Below are positions 22,353-34,056 of a stretch of DNA of 64,000 nucleotides, piece after piece. The notes under the pieces are model-generated. The model made no database searches, was not told the origin of the DNA, and saw only the letters and a program-made list of their open reading frames with translations. The position numbers and the translations under genes are program-made. Every line of letters begins with the position of its first letter. Position 1 is the stretch's first letter. Origin of the DNA: Mytilus californianus (taxonomy: Eukaryota > Mollusca > Bivalvia > Mytilida > Mytilidae); the NCBI RefSeq assembly GCF_021869535.1, contig NW_026262668.1, positions 70,515,558 through 70,579,557 of the forward strand. Reading direction: 5' to 3'.

Positions 22353-22676
22353 AGAGGCGAAGGATATATATACCGAAGGGACCTTCGAACTCATAAGTCG
22401 ATAATAATCTGACAACGCCATGGCTTAAAAAGAAAAAGACAAACAGACAAACAAGAGTACACAAAACAACATAGAAAACAAAAGACTGATGATCTGCTTA
22501 CCCTTGCGAAGCACCTGAGATCACCCAAGTTTTTGGTGGGGTTCGTGTTGCTCAGTTTTTAGTTTTCTATGTTGTGTTTTGTGTACTGTTGTGTGTATGT
22601 TTGTTTCTTTTTTAGCCATGACATTGGCCGTTTATTTCGACTTATGAGTTTGAATCTTTCGCCTCTCTTTTAGTAC
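22353..22676. repeat. Foldback built from Penelope-like 3' termini
   Basis: The left arm (22353-22485) reads aagagaggcgaagg, actcataagtcgataa, acgccatggcttaaaaag and acacaaaacaacatagaaaa. The right arm (about 22545-22676) is its reverse complement: ttttctatgttgtgttttgt, agccatgacattggcc, ttcgacttatgagttt and cgcctctcttttag. The loop holds the element's 'gatctgcttacccttgc…gatcacccaag' block. It is therefore a near-palindrome made from two tail copies. Confidence 0.75.
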
Positions 22677-23583
22677 ATATCGAAGGCATATAATTGATCA
22701 AATGACAAAATTCAGTATTGTAATTAACAGTTTACAATCAAATCATTAGAATATTACGCAGTAAGGTTAAAAACAACTAAGGGTACTTTTTTACATATTA
22801 TTACGTTTCAAAATATTAAAAGTGTTCATCCTCCCGAAGATGAAAGACTATTTCCTGGTAATACAAATATATAATACTATATTTTACGCCTGAACATACA
22901 ATTAATGTATTGACGTAACAAATAGTATAGTAATTCTCTTTTTCATCCTTAAAGTTATTTCTGAGAAAAACTACATATTCAAACACGGTAAAATTTTACA
23001 TTCAAATTCAACAAATATGTTTTCAATGCCCTCAAGCACACTGATCACTTGTTACATGTTTTATTTTGGATGCAATGTCGATCTTCTCTTCACGATAAAT
23101 ATACTGTTGTTCCCTTGGACAAAGTTTTTAACAATATTATCTTTGTCTGTAAATCCTATTACGATGAAATTCTTTCAAAGATCTAGACAAATCATAAGTC
23201 TTTTTGTATATTCCAGTGAGGACTTATCGTGTATGTTATGGATACCTAAAATTGACAAAAAACTCTGTGCAAACAACGGCACATTTCCGGCTAATCTGCA
23301 TGTTCCACCAAGGCATTGCCGATAGATTTATCAAACTTCTGTCCGCAATGAAAGAGGGATTACAGCAATAATGTAATACTGTTTACTCGCGTAGTGACAT
23401 TAGTCAAATGTGGATTCTTAAGAATTGAAAAGAACTTCTGGAAAATTTTAAATCTCGGTCGATTGCGTTGAAATTCCGACGCAAGAGGTTTTTATAGTGT
23501 TGTTTTCATTAAGTTTACCCTTGTATCTATATTTTACTTAAGATTTGCTTTATCGGGAAAGTGTAAATGTCATTGTGTTTTAC
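22677..23583. other. Unassigned AT-rich DNA
   Basis: No repeat or splice-supported exon recognised. The open frame at 23017-23325 has no family resemblance. Confidence 0.4.
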
Positions 23584-24336
23584 TAGATATAGGAAGATGT
23601 GGTATGAGTGCCAATGAGACAACTCTCCATCCAAGTTACAATTTATAAAATTAAACCATTATAGGTCAAGGTACGGCCTTCAACACGGAGCATTGGCTCA
23701 CACCGAACAGCAAGCTATAAAGGGCCCCAAAAAATTACTAGTGTAAAACCATTCAAACGGAAAAACCAACGGTCTAATCTATATAAAAACGAGAAACGAG
23801 AAACACGTATGAACTACATAAACAGACGACAACTACTGTAATCAGATTCCTGACTTAGGACAGGTGCAAACATTTGCAGCGGGATTAAACGTTTTAATGG
23901 TACCAAACCTTCTCCCTTTTCTGAAACAATAGTATAACATCACAACATAGAAAATCACACTATAAAATATCAATTGGAAGGCTTAACTCAATCAAAAACG
24001 TAAATTAACACACAATGAACGAATAAATTTGACCTGTGACACCTGAATGCAAATTCACAGTTAATAAAACATTACAAGGGATAAATAATTAAAGTCAAAA
24101 GTAAATAAACAGGTTTAAACAAAGTTAAAGTATGATATCACTGTGAAATTTCAAACAATTTTTAGAAAATCATCACTTTTGAAGAAACCTGCGTCATATT
24201 ATACAAAGGTAAATGAAAATAATTTTGTTGTTAAGTATACTTCTTCTTCTGTGTGTATAAAATCTTCTGTTTAGGAATACCAAGAAATTTCTTTAATATC
24301 AATAAAACTAATCTAACACTTGGTAAATATGGGGTG
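23584..24336 (+). repeat. Repeat family A, left arm of a long inverted repeat
   Basis: Starts tagatataggaagatgtgg and runs to ...aatatggggtg. It is matched almost base for base, in reverse, by 30803-31556; I noticed roughly twenty differences over about 750 bp. Unlike the right copy it lacks the inner ~170 bp of the family. Confidence 0.8.
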
Positions 24337-24469
24337 ACTAGACTGTTTGTACTACATGCATCAACTACAAAAACATTTTGGTGGCATCTTTGTCAGATTT
24401 ATTTGTAGGATTGTTTGGTTTTCTTAAATTGTCTTGTATGTTTATGTTGGATTGTCACCTACTTTTTTT

Positions 24470-24680
24470 CAAAATAACGGAACTATAAACAACTGTCATA
24501 CAATTGGGAGGTTTAGCCCAACATTTTCTTTGTAAAATGCCTGTACCACGTCAGAAATATAAGAGTAGTTTTCATTTCGTTCTGTTGATGGATATAGTCG
24601 AGCGTTTGGTTTTGTTAGGCTTTATGGACTTCCCGTTTTTGGATTTTACCTTGGAATTCGTTTTTTTTTCTTCTAATTAA
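24470..24680 (-). repeat. Repeat family B arm
   Basis: The words aacggaactataaacaactg, gtcatacaattgggaggtt and tcgagcgtttggttttgtta match the reverse arm of the family at 8180-8410. Confidence 0.6.
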
Positions 24681-25429
24681 AAAAAAACTTTCTTGCCACT
24701 TACAGGTTCTGCCGATTTCAATTGATTTCACGATTAGATTTCATTAAACATGTTAGAAGTGTAACCTTTTTTCATGAGTGTCAGTATCCAACCAAATGTT
24801 GATGCCACCTTAGTGCTTTCTATGGTAATGAACATATTTTGAAAAAAGACTTTTAAAATTAGGTGGTGTCTTTTACAATTTTTCATTTCTTTGTTCCAAG
24901 TAAGTTGTCTTTTTGTTGATACCTTGGCTATGCAGTTTTCATTGCGCGTTTTACTTTGCATAATATGGATATTGTCTAGAATGGCAAAGATGGAGGTTTT
25001 TGCGCACGTAAACCTTGTTTAACCCCAACACATATGGTGTCTGTCAGGCTATATGCACCATGTATTTTATCTCTGTTGTTTGTCCGTTTAATTTTTCGGA
25101 TGTTTGTTTGTGTAGTCTCACGTACTGCGAATATATTTGGTACTTCTTGTTATCGTTTTAATGTATTATTCAAAAGAGTGTGTTTTGGTTTGAGCAGAAG
25201 CTTTCATGTTCAGACTTTTGTTAATACCATGGAAGTGAAATATGAGGTAACATTTTTTTATAATTGATGACGCATATGACGAGACTGGAGTATAGATCTA
25301 GGAACTCTAACTGGTACACTGTAAAGTGAAAGGGATGGATATCTTTTAGTAGGAATGTAAGGAAGTAAATGTGAAAACCAAAAAGATATTTGAAAGATTA
25401 AACTATCCAATATGAAACATATAACCTAA

Positions 25430-25875
25430 ATGTTACTTTTGTAGACATTCTATCTATTAAACATGCTATATCATGTGACTGGAAAGAGTTTCTAATACAG
25501 CAACACATGTCACCTAACAGCAACTCATATGGATTTGTTTTTGAGCATGATATTAAAAAAATACCAATCAGTACTAGAATAGTATTTGATAAAGATGTTT
25601 TTTCACTTTTTATCGATCAGGAAAGTGTCTCTCCTATTTCACAACAAAGGTGGGAAGAAAGTCTTAATATAGAAATTAGTGATGAAAAATCGAAAAAAAA
25701 AAATTATTCACTGGCTTTAAAATGTACTATAGAAAGCAAACTACAAGCTTTCCAATACAAAGTTTTACATGCAATAGTCTCTCATTATTATCTTTTTGAA
25801 AAATATAAACTTTCTGATACTATTGAATGTGCCAGTTGTAAAGAGATAGAAACTATATGGTTCGTTCATTGTTGA
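25430..25875 (+). pseudogene. LINE C-terminal fragment (zf-RVT-like)
   Basis: The open frame from 25507 ends at a stop after IWFVHC. The pattern 'KLQAFQYKVLHAIVSHYYL', then a spacer, then CASCKEIETIWFVHC follows the zf-RVT region found at the C-terminus of many non-LTR retrotransposons (hydrophobic helix, then C-x2-C...H-x-C). The frame is open upstream in phase to about 25430. RT and endonuclease parts are absent, so it is an isolated fragment. The assignment is by pattern only. Confidence 0.5.
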
Positions 25876-26389
25876 AGACCCTACATCAACTGACAAGATG
25901 AAGAACAGGAATAAAAGCCCTGTTCATTGATAATTTTTTATTTTTTTCTATGTATTGTGTGCGATTTTGTCCCATGTACATTTTCTCCATATTCTTTTAT
26001 TTTCTATAGAGCATATTTTTTTTAATGTACAGAAATAAAACAATTTTGGAGAGAATTTTCTAATTGGTGGTATTTTGTTTTTTGGAGTAAAAATATTTTT
26101 GAATAAAGACAGTGTAATGTTTGTTGTTTTGAATTCTGATAACTTAGTTTTAAATTATTGTATTCTACAGACAAAGTATTACATTAATTATGTAAAGACA
26201 GACTGCGCAAGCTTTCCTTAAATTTTGACAAAGACGTTTTGAAATTTTAGAAAAAAATGTTCTTTCTAAAGGCAAAGTGGGGATTATGGAATTTATTTAA
26301 TTTATTTTGAATATGATTGTATATTAAATGAACTTTAAAGTATTCTTAAGACAGTATCATATACTATATATTCACATCGTATACTTAAA

Positions 26390-26546
26390 AAATAATTCAT
26401 GGGGGCTTGAATATATCGTGATTTTACCACGGGTTGGCCCTTTATGACAAATATTTTACCCTGAGCGATAGCGAGGGGTAAAATATCGGCATAAAGGGAC
26501 AACCCGTGGTAAAATCACGATATATTCAAGCCCCCATGAATTATTT
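26390..26546. repeat. Near-perfect 75-bp-arm hairpin
   Basis: The left arm starts aataattcatgggggcttg and includes atcgtgattttaccacggg. The right arm is its reverse complement, ending cccccatgaattattt. The centre is the short loop gcgatagc. Arms match except for a few bases. It is probably a small foldback element. A 15-base trace of the arm (tattttaccacgggt) recurs at 29784. Confidence 0.85.
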
Positions 26547-26699
26547 CGATTCTAATAGGACAAATACGGCAATTCTTTTGGATCGTAGTGCTCTAGGTGA
26601 AGGCATTATTTGTCGTTCCCATAAATAATTGAACTATTAAATTGACGTAAAAGAACGGAGCAAACTGTATAAATGGCATGTTTAAACTATTTACAATAA

Positions 26700-29550
26700 A
26701 AATAATAATTATATAATAAATTCTTTATTTAAAGAGGGTAACTCAATTAGAAGTAGTCTAATTTTCATTGAGGCCCTCAAACAAAATACATGTATACAGT
26801 TAACATTCATACATTCGATTCATACATTAGAATACAATATATATTACTAGTATATACACAATTCAATCATTCAAACATACGAATGGCAATAAATGGCAAT
26901 AATTGGTAAAGTTTTGATTAAATTTTCTTATTCTTACAATAAAAGAAAGAAAACAAATTATTCGACTTGCATAGAATTTTCAAGAAAATGATTATAACAA
27001 TGTTTCTTAAATAATTCCACATTTCGACAATTTTTTATTTTGAGTGGTAAATTATTCCATACCTTTGTTGCAGAATAATGAAAAGATTTTTATAAAAATT
27101 TGTGTTTGGTCTTGGAACAAATAGATCATTAATAGACACAGATCGTAAGTTGTGGTGTTGCACATCATTAATATTTAGCATTGTTAAGTAATCAGGTGTT
27201 AGTCCATTTACAATTTTATACATTAGAATTGATTGTTGGTATTTTATTTTTTTTTGTAAAAGATAGCCATTTTAAAGATGAAAACATAAAATTCGATGGA
27301 ACAGAAATATCGCATTCAAGTTTAATTCTTGCTACTCTTTTTTGAAGTTTTATGATTCTATCTGAATCTTTTTGTAATAAATTTCCCCAAACTGAACTAC
27401 AAAAGTCTATATATGGTAGAATATATGCATTATAAAATAGTTGTCTTGTGTGTATAGGCAAATATACTTTAATTTTAAACAAAAGTGATATTTTAGATGA
27501 GATAATCTTGCATATACGATCAACATGATCCTCCCAGCTTAAATTTTCATCAATGTCAATTCCAAGTAATTTGAAAGAATGGACATTTTGAATACATGTT
27601 TCATTGACGGTAACACATAATTCTGATAGTTGTGTAAGTTTTTGTTTTGAACCCAATTTCATACACTTTGTTTTTTGTGCATTAATTTTCATACTGTTAT
27701 TGTTACACCAAGATTGTATAGCATTTAAATCATTTTGCAATATGCTGTTTATGTTTTTATTATGAAAATGCAATGTTGAATCATCAGCATATAAATCCAT
27801 GTCGGATTGTTTAACATGAAGTGGTAAATCATTTATATAAATTAAAAATAACAGAGGACATTAAATAGAACCTTGAGGCACTCCATATTTTACAAACGAT
27901 TTATCAGATTTAATGTTAGCGTATTGAACTTCTTGTTGTCTCTCAGACAAATATGATTTTATCCAATCTATCGAATGTTCTCCGATATGATAAAATTTTA
28001 ACTTTTCTAAAAGTATGGCATGGTTAATAAGGTCAAAAGCCTTACTGAAATCTAAAAACACAGTACCAACTATTTCTCCATTGTCTAAATATTTTAACCA
28101 TTCATCAATTAGTTTAGTCAGCGCTGTTTGACATGAATGGCCTTGCCTGAAACCTGACTGAGCGATATGTAACAATTTTTTATTATTTAAGAATGCATAT
28201 AACTGTGTACATACATGTCTCTCAAAAACTTTAGATATGGTATTTAAAATAGAAATTGGACGATAATTGGAGGGAATATCTGTTGGTCCTCCTTTATGTA
28301 TAGCAGTTACTCTTGCAAGTTTAAATTTTTTGCGGAAAACCATTCGACGTTATACTTTTGTTTATTAGAAAAGTTAATGATGGCGATATTATCTCTGCAC
28401 TTAGCTTTAAAAGTTTTGGACCAATTCCATCTAAACCTGCGGATTTATTAATATTAAGGTGTTTTAGTTGTGAACACACCTCTCCAACAGAAATGATGTT
28501 TAATTTAAAAATTTCAATTTCCTTTAATTTTGTACTAGTAAAAGTTTGTAGCTTAGAAAAATCCATATCTGAAGTAATATTTCCAATACGTTTTTCAGCT
28601 ACGGAAGAAAAATGAACATTTAGTGTATTAACAATATCTTTGGGGTTATAGACAGTTTGATTTTCATACTGCATTTTTGGTGGAAAAATATTATCCATTT
28701 TTGGATTTAACTCTTTAATGTGATTCCAAAGTTCTTTACTATTTTTGGAACTAGATATAGCGTTTTGATAATATTCCTTTTTTGCATTAAATATTAACGA
28801 CGTTGTTTTATTACGCCACTTTTTAAAGTTTACCCAATCTTTTTTTGAATGATACATATTTCTGTATTGAATGGAATTTTTAATTTCTTCATTGAACCAT
28901 TCGGCTTGTTTAAATGTTTTTACTCTTTTAGTTTTCATTGGTGCGTGCTTGTTAATAACTTGATTAAAAAGTTCATACCATTTGTCGACAGAAATATCAA
29001 TATCTTCTTCCATTTCAACAATATGAAAAGGGGTTTGATGTAAGTCTGCACAAAAGGCATCCTCATTAAAGTTTTTGAAACACCTATACTTTATTTCGAT
29101 ATGATTTTCTTTCTTTACCTTTATATTGATTTTTCTGTTTAAGCATACAGGGTAGTGGTCACTTAAAGCATATGAAGGAACATGACAATGAGCAATATTT
29201 TAGGATTAGTAGTGTAAATATGATCAATAAGAGTTTCTGATTTGTCACAAATACGTGTTGCAGTGCAAATTTGTTGTTGAAGATTAAAATGGTTTATGAA
29301 ATTCATCCATTTTTTATTTTCAATTTTTATCAAGTCAATATTAAAGTCCCCCATTAAAATGATCTCTTTGTTTTCTGAAAGAGCTGCGTTAAATTTCTCC
29401 TCAAAAAGATCTATCCAGGACTGAAGGGAATTTGGTGGTCTATAAACAGTACAAATGAAGAAAGGTTTAGATTTTGGAAATGCTACCTCTAACCATAAAG
29501 TTTCTAATGTGTTTACAATGACATATTTAGATAGGTTTGGATGAATCTAA
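26700..29550 (-). pseudogene. Non-LTR retrotransposon (LINE, CR1/Jockey-like), broken
   Basis: Minus-strand order: AP endonuclease remnant (CTVYRPPNS, MGDFNIDL, then SDHYP after a frameshift near 29180), RT N-terminus (NINKSAGLDGIGPKLLK), RT core (NYRPISILNTISKVFE, FLDFSKAFD, GVPQGSI, YADDS) and C-terminal region (YNAYILPYIDFCSSVWGN). An in-frame stop follows GVPQGSI near 27862; frameshifts lie near 28330 and 29180. The catalytic YADD is intact. The 5' end is truncated inside the endonuclease. The 3' end near 26700-26760 reads AATAAA on the minus strand in AT-rich sequence. It lies inside an inverted repeat and, at larger scale, in the intron between exons F2 and A'. Confidence 0.85.
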
Positions 29551-30317
29551 ATGATAATTGTATTTATATGTCTTATATGTTAACAAAAAAATGGCTTATA
29601 TAACACATTTTAGCATCGTTTGTTTACGTTTCCTTGTTGTGATGATTTTAGGTTTCACAAGCGTGTATTTTCCCGTAAAATGCTTATATTCTTACGTCAT
29701 CGTTCTATGACGTCGGGTAGCTCATTCATAAAAAAGCATATGAAGCGGGAGTACGATCGGAACAGCCCAAACAATTTATGCATATTTTACCACGGGTGTG
29801 TATTCAAAGCGTTTGAAGAACGTCATGTTAGAATTGTAAATTTTTAATATTTCTTAGGCTTATAATAACAATAAAAATGTCATTAATTTTATTCACAAAA
29901 ACAAAACAAATCTTTGCTGAAAATAAATGTGACAAAATCAGCAAAATATGAAGTCATTTAACCTTACTTTGTTATGTTAGAAAATACATTTATAGTATTG
30001 TACTTGAGAAATAATATTTTACGTGAAATGTAGGTAGTTTTGCAAGGTCGGTGTCATTTCGACTTTTTATTTTGAGTTTTGTAATCAAAAATGTCGATTT
30101 AAGAATTTTTTTGTTATCAAATATCTAGTATGTTGTTGTCAAGAAAAGTACCAAATTATAAATTTATGATTTGTAAAATTGGTATTTGTAGTCTCTGATG
30201 CATGATTTTTTTATTATTAATTGTTTTGGCTTTTAACAGTAACTGCGAGTACTCTCAAATCGTACTTTCTTTTTAATTTGACCTGTTGATACTATTTGTA
30301 ATGCTTTTTTGTTATTT
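29551..30317. other. Unassigned DNA between LINE and hairpin
   Basis: Contains a short stretch resembling repeat family A (tctctgatgcatgattttt and attaattgttttggctttt at about 30192-30240). Otherwise no recognisable feature. The + open frame at 29620-29847 has no family match. Confidence 0.4.
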
Positions 30318-30471
30318 AAGGAATGACTGTAATATTTTTTCTGTCTATGAAGAAATAACATCAAAAATGTGGTGCACACTGAATAACCCGCGTAGCGGGT
30401 TATTTTAAAGTGTGCACCACATTTTTTATGTTATTTCGAATAGACAGAAAAAATATTACAGTCATTTCTTA
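30318..30471. repeat. 74-bp-arm hairpin
   Basis: The left arm begins aaggaatgactgtaatattt and includes atgtggtgcacac. The right arm is its reverse complement, including gtgtgcaccacatttttt, and ends tacagtcatttctt. The centre, aacccgcgtagcgggtt, is itself a hairpin. It is unrelated in sequence to the hairpin at 26390. Confidence 0.85.
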
Positions 30472-30629
30472 TAATTTAATTCTAAATTCCATTTGAAACC
30501 TGAGTAAACCATGAAAAAACGTTGATGACGTCGCGGTCACATGACAAAATTATGTCTATGAGCTGATAAACAAAACAACGTCAGCCAATCATAAGACGCG
30601 TTACATCGAAAATTAAATTATTTAATGTT

Positions 30630-31556
30630 AACATAGATCTTGTCTATATACCAGCTTTGATTATTTGGTATTTAATTACTACAAATTTTCACTTTTTCGT
30701 ACAATGAACATCAAAATTATTTCATTTTTCCTTAGATGCTGTTCTTGGACCTGTACAGGAAGTTTTATCTAGCACTAATTGTATATTTTTATTGTTGATA
30801 TTCACCCCATATGTACCAAGTGTTAGATTAGTTTTATTGATATTAAAGAAATTTCTTGGTATTCCTAAACGGAAGATTTTATACACACAGAAGAAGAAGT
30901 ATACTTAACAACAAAATTATTTTCATTTACCTGTGTATAATATGACGCAGGTTTCTTCAAAAGTGATGATTTTCTATAAATTGTTTGAAATTTCACAGTG
31001 ATATCATACTTTAACTATGTTTAAACCTGTTTATTTACTTTTGACTTTAGTTATTTATCCCTTGTAATTTTTTATTAACTGTGTATTTGCATTCAGGTGT
31101 CAAAGGTCAAATTTATTCGTTCATTGTGTGTTAATTTACGTTTTTTGATTTAGTTAAGCCTTCCAATTGATATTTTATAGTGTGTTTTTCTATGTTGTGA
31201 TGTTATACTATTGTTTCAGAAAAGGGAGAAGGTTTGGTGCCATTAAAACGTTTAATCCCGCTGCAAATGTTTGCACCTGTCCTAAGTCAGGAATCTGATT
31301 ACAGTAGTTGTCGTCTGTTTATGTAGTTCATACGTGTTTCTCGTTTCTCATTTTTATATAGATTAGACCGTTGGTTTTTCCGTTTGAATGGTTTTACACT
31401 AGTAATTTTTTGGGGCCCTTTATAGCTTGCTGTTCGGTGTGAGCCAATGCTCCGTGTTGAAGGCCGTACCTTGACCTATAATGGTTTACTTTTATAAATT
31501 GTAGCTTGGATGGAGAGTTGTCTCATTGGCACTCATACCACATCTTCCTATATCTA
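30630..31556 (-). repeat. Repeat family A, right arm of the long inverted repeat
   Basis: Reverse-orientation copy, about 0.9 kb, ending catcttcctatatcta. The section 30803-31556 pairs with 23584-24336. The inner part (30630-30800: ctatataccagctttg, cgtacaatgaacatcaaaat) matches the copy at 42674-43429 but has no partner at 24.3 kb. Confidence 0.8.
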
Positions 31557-31798
31557 TTTAGCCTTAGTTTTTATGAAAATGTGACCATTTCTGATCATAA
31601 CAACAGCCACATTCTTATAGTACAAAGTTTCGTCTTTCAAGTGATATGTTATGTAATTGTATGTTCGGTGGGGAGTTAAATAAAGATAAATCGGTTCTTA
31701 GTCATCGCACTATTTATAGATTCTTCCATTTATTTCTATAATCTTGTGGAAAAAAAGGAGTTTTTGTGTCTATTTAAAATGACATATTTCCGTTACAG

Positions 31799-32022
31799 CT
31801 GCAGATATATCAGTGATGTCACACAAAAGGAAACTTATTATCTTAGAGTTGTTCACCTTTTATTGACGGTTGCATCGAAAGCAGTAAGAAAACAGTTTGA
31901 TAGAACTTTTAAACCATCCAAGCTAGAACAAACACTGAATCATCAAAAACAAACAGTGCTGGAATTAAAAAAAGATAAATTATTAAGTGATTCTCAATGG
32001 AACCTCCTTTATAGTCCCGTAG
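31799..32022 (+). CDS. HEPN domain exon A', second HEPN unit
   Basis: This exon codes about 74 residues: CRYISDVTQKETYYLRV, then VHLLLTVASKAVRKQFD, LEQTLNHQKQ, and the closing SDSQWNLLYSP. It is paralogous to exon A (654-863). The donor is gtaagtag at 32023 and leaves phase 1, as in exon A. The acceptor tttccgttacag ends at 31798 and requires phase 2 entry, which fits exon F2. Alternatively the frame is open back to an ATG at 31746 or 31779, so this could be the first coding exon of a separate small HEPN gene. The next exon is 19 kb downstream, across several retroelements. Confidence 0.8.
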
Positions 32023-32549
32023 GTAAGTAGAATTTCACTTGATATCCAAGCACATGTTGTATATAAAAAGAATTTAACAAAATAATGACCGAGTACTAAG
32101 TAATTAAGAAAAGAATTACTAAGACACTTTATTCAACAGCAGAATTATATGAATTTCATACTAGAGCATACATAGTGTATCATAGAGGCAAAGATGTGTG
32201 TGTGTATCTGCCAAAATTAAACCTTTACAACAGATGTTGTCACAGATTGCTCTCATGTTGTTTTATTAATAGTACACCAATTTACGGTTTTTATGGAGGA
32301 TTAAGCGTTGTTTGAGCATGTTTACACGCCACATTCTTTGTTTACATACCAACCCAGGAAACTAAAATCCAACGGTTTACGTTCATTACTGTCTGGAATA
32401 TTAATTTTTCGTTCATTTTTGTTGAATAAACTAGACCGTTGATATCCCCGTTTGAAATAATTCACATTTTGGTCATACCTATTTCAGTATTTGGCTGCAG
32501 GCATAAAGATGTATATATAATCCAAGTAGACTTAGAACTATTTAATGGC

Positions 32550-33060
32550 GACTGGCAATACACAGTATACAATGCATGTCTTATCATAGCACGTATATCT
32601 CATTAACATAATGAGGTCGTGTTACTATAGTATAAATAGATAAGGTATTTATAGCCAATACTGTAACATCCTTTCTCTTTTAGAAAATAAGATAACGTCT
32701 TATTTTAAACTGTCAAATGAGTGTAATTAAATTAACTGTAATATACCAAGCTTAATCAATTATAAGAATATAACAGATATTACTTTTAACATTAATTAAC
32801 CAAATTAACTATCAAAATCGAATGTCTATTTTCTGAATTGACAAATTACTTTCAAATTAATATTTTAGTTAAAGTCCTATTTTCTATTCACTAAAACTAG
32901 AGTCAAAGTACATTCAGTTCATAACAAAGTCTTTGTATTTCGCTGGTCTTTCTATCTTTCTCCCGTAGCGTGTAACCATTGGGTCGGACGGTACCGATTC
33001 TGCTTCGTCTCTTGAATTGCTTAGCATCTCGTTTTGATTGTCAGTTTTAGTAGATATGTC
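32550..33060 (+). mobile_element. 5' LTR of a deleted Ty3-type element
   Basis: Starts TGGCAATACACAGTATACA. The first ~115 bp are repeated at 36300-36412. It contains a TATA-like signal (tagtataaatagataagg near 32628). The 3' edge is not defined because the second LTR is truncated; the stretch down to about 33060 is assigned only by position. Confidence 0.6.
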
Positions 33061-33080
33061 ATGTTAGATCGGACATTGAA

Positions 33081-33618
33081 ATGGAACTAGAAAATATAAA
33101 CATGGGGGATTACCTTGCAATATCAGCAAAACGCCAGAAAGATATTGCCGACGCGACAATGAAAGACCCTATATTACTCAAACTTATCGACAAGGTAGCT
33201 AAAGGATGGACAGAGATATATTCAACAGGATATTGCGCCGTACTATCACATCCGAACTGTCGATACAAGGTGGAATTATTTTCAAAGGGGACCGTTGTGT
33301 AATTCCTAAGTGAATGCGGACCGAAATTTTAGAACAAATCCATACACATATCGGAATAGAAGGCTGTTTAAAAAGAGCCCGTGAATGTGTATATTGGCCG
33401 CGTATGAATAGTGAAATCCGAGATTACATCAGCAAATGTGAAACGTGTCAGTCATACGGAATGAAACAACAAAAAGAGACTCTAGTGTCACATGTTATTC
33501 TAGACCGACCTTGGGTTAAAGTAGGGACAGATCTATTCTCGTTAAACGATCACGATTACTTGATTACGGTGGAATATTTTAGCAGTTATTTTGAAATTAT
33601 CAGATTAGGTGATACTAC
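33081..33618 (+). pseudogene. Ty3-type integrase, N-terminal part
   Basis: Two frames, 33081-33302 and 33314-33618, separated by a stop and a frame change. The first resembles the linker between RNase H and integrase (MGDYLAISAKRQKDIADA). The second carries the HHCC zinc motif (H-x3-H ... CETCQSYG) and the start of the catalytic core (WVKVGTDLFSLNDHDYL, with the first Asp). Gag, protease, RT and RNase H are missing between the LTR and this point, implying a large internal deletion. The core is split by the element at 33619-35725 and resumes at 35726. Confidence 0.75.
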
Positions 33619-34056
33619 AGGGAAAACGGTACTATTTATTCTGCCATAGGCGACAATACTAACATTTTCTAAATTTACCACTTTTTATAATAAAAACCCC
33701 GATAAAACAGTTATGTGTGGTGTTAGTACTTTATTATTCTGTTTTGAAAATTGAAGCCAAATAGTATCATGACCAACTTCCAATGGAGCTTGTTAATGTT
33801 ATCCATGCCCACCGTCATTTTACACCAAATTTATGAAATTTTTGAAGTCTTTTCGAATAATTCTCTAGAAAATATTTCAATAGGTTTCAAAATTTATATT
33901 GTAAATATACACACTGCAGTTATTCATAGATAAATAAAAAAATATATTGTACCCTAACATCCAATCACAGCGCTCCTAAGTTGACTTCCTTCACCTGCCT
34001 TGGGTACACAAAAGACCAACCTAATGCTGGGAAAATGTAATAGTACCGTTTTCCCT
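33619..34056 (+). mobile_element. 438-bp DNA element with 18-bp TIRs, copy 1
   Basis: Begins AGGGAAAACGGTACTATT and ends with its exact reverse complement. By eye it is the same, base for base, as 35288-35725 over the parts I compared, including an identical chance frame of 60 codons. It has no transposase and is a MITE-like non-autonomous element. Confidence 0.85.

Noticed and set aside
33751-33933. 60-codon frame repeated identically at 35420-35602
   Set aside because: The identity is explained by the two copies of the 438-bp non-autonomous element. The peptide has no recognisable feature.
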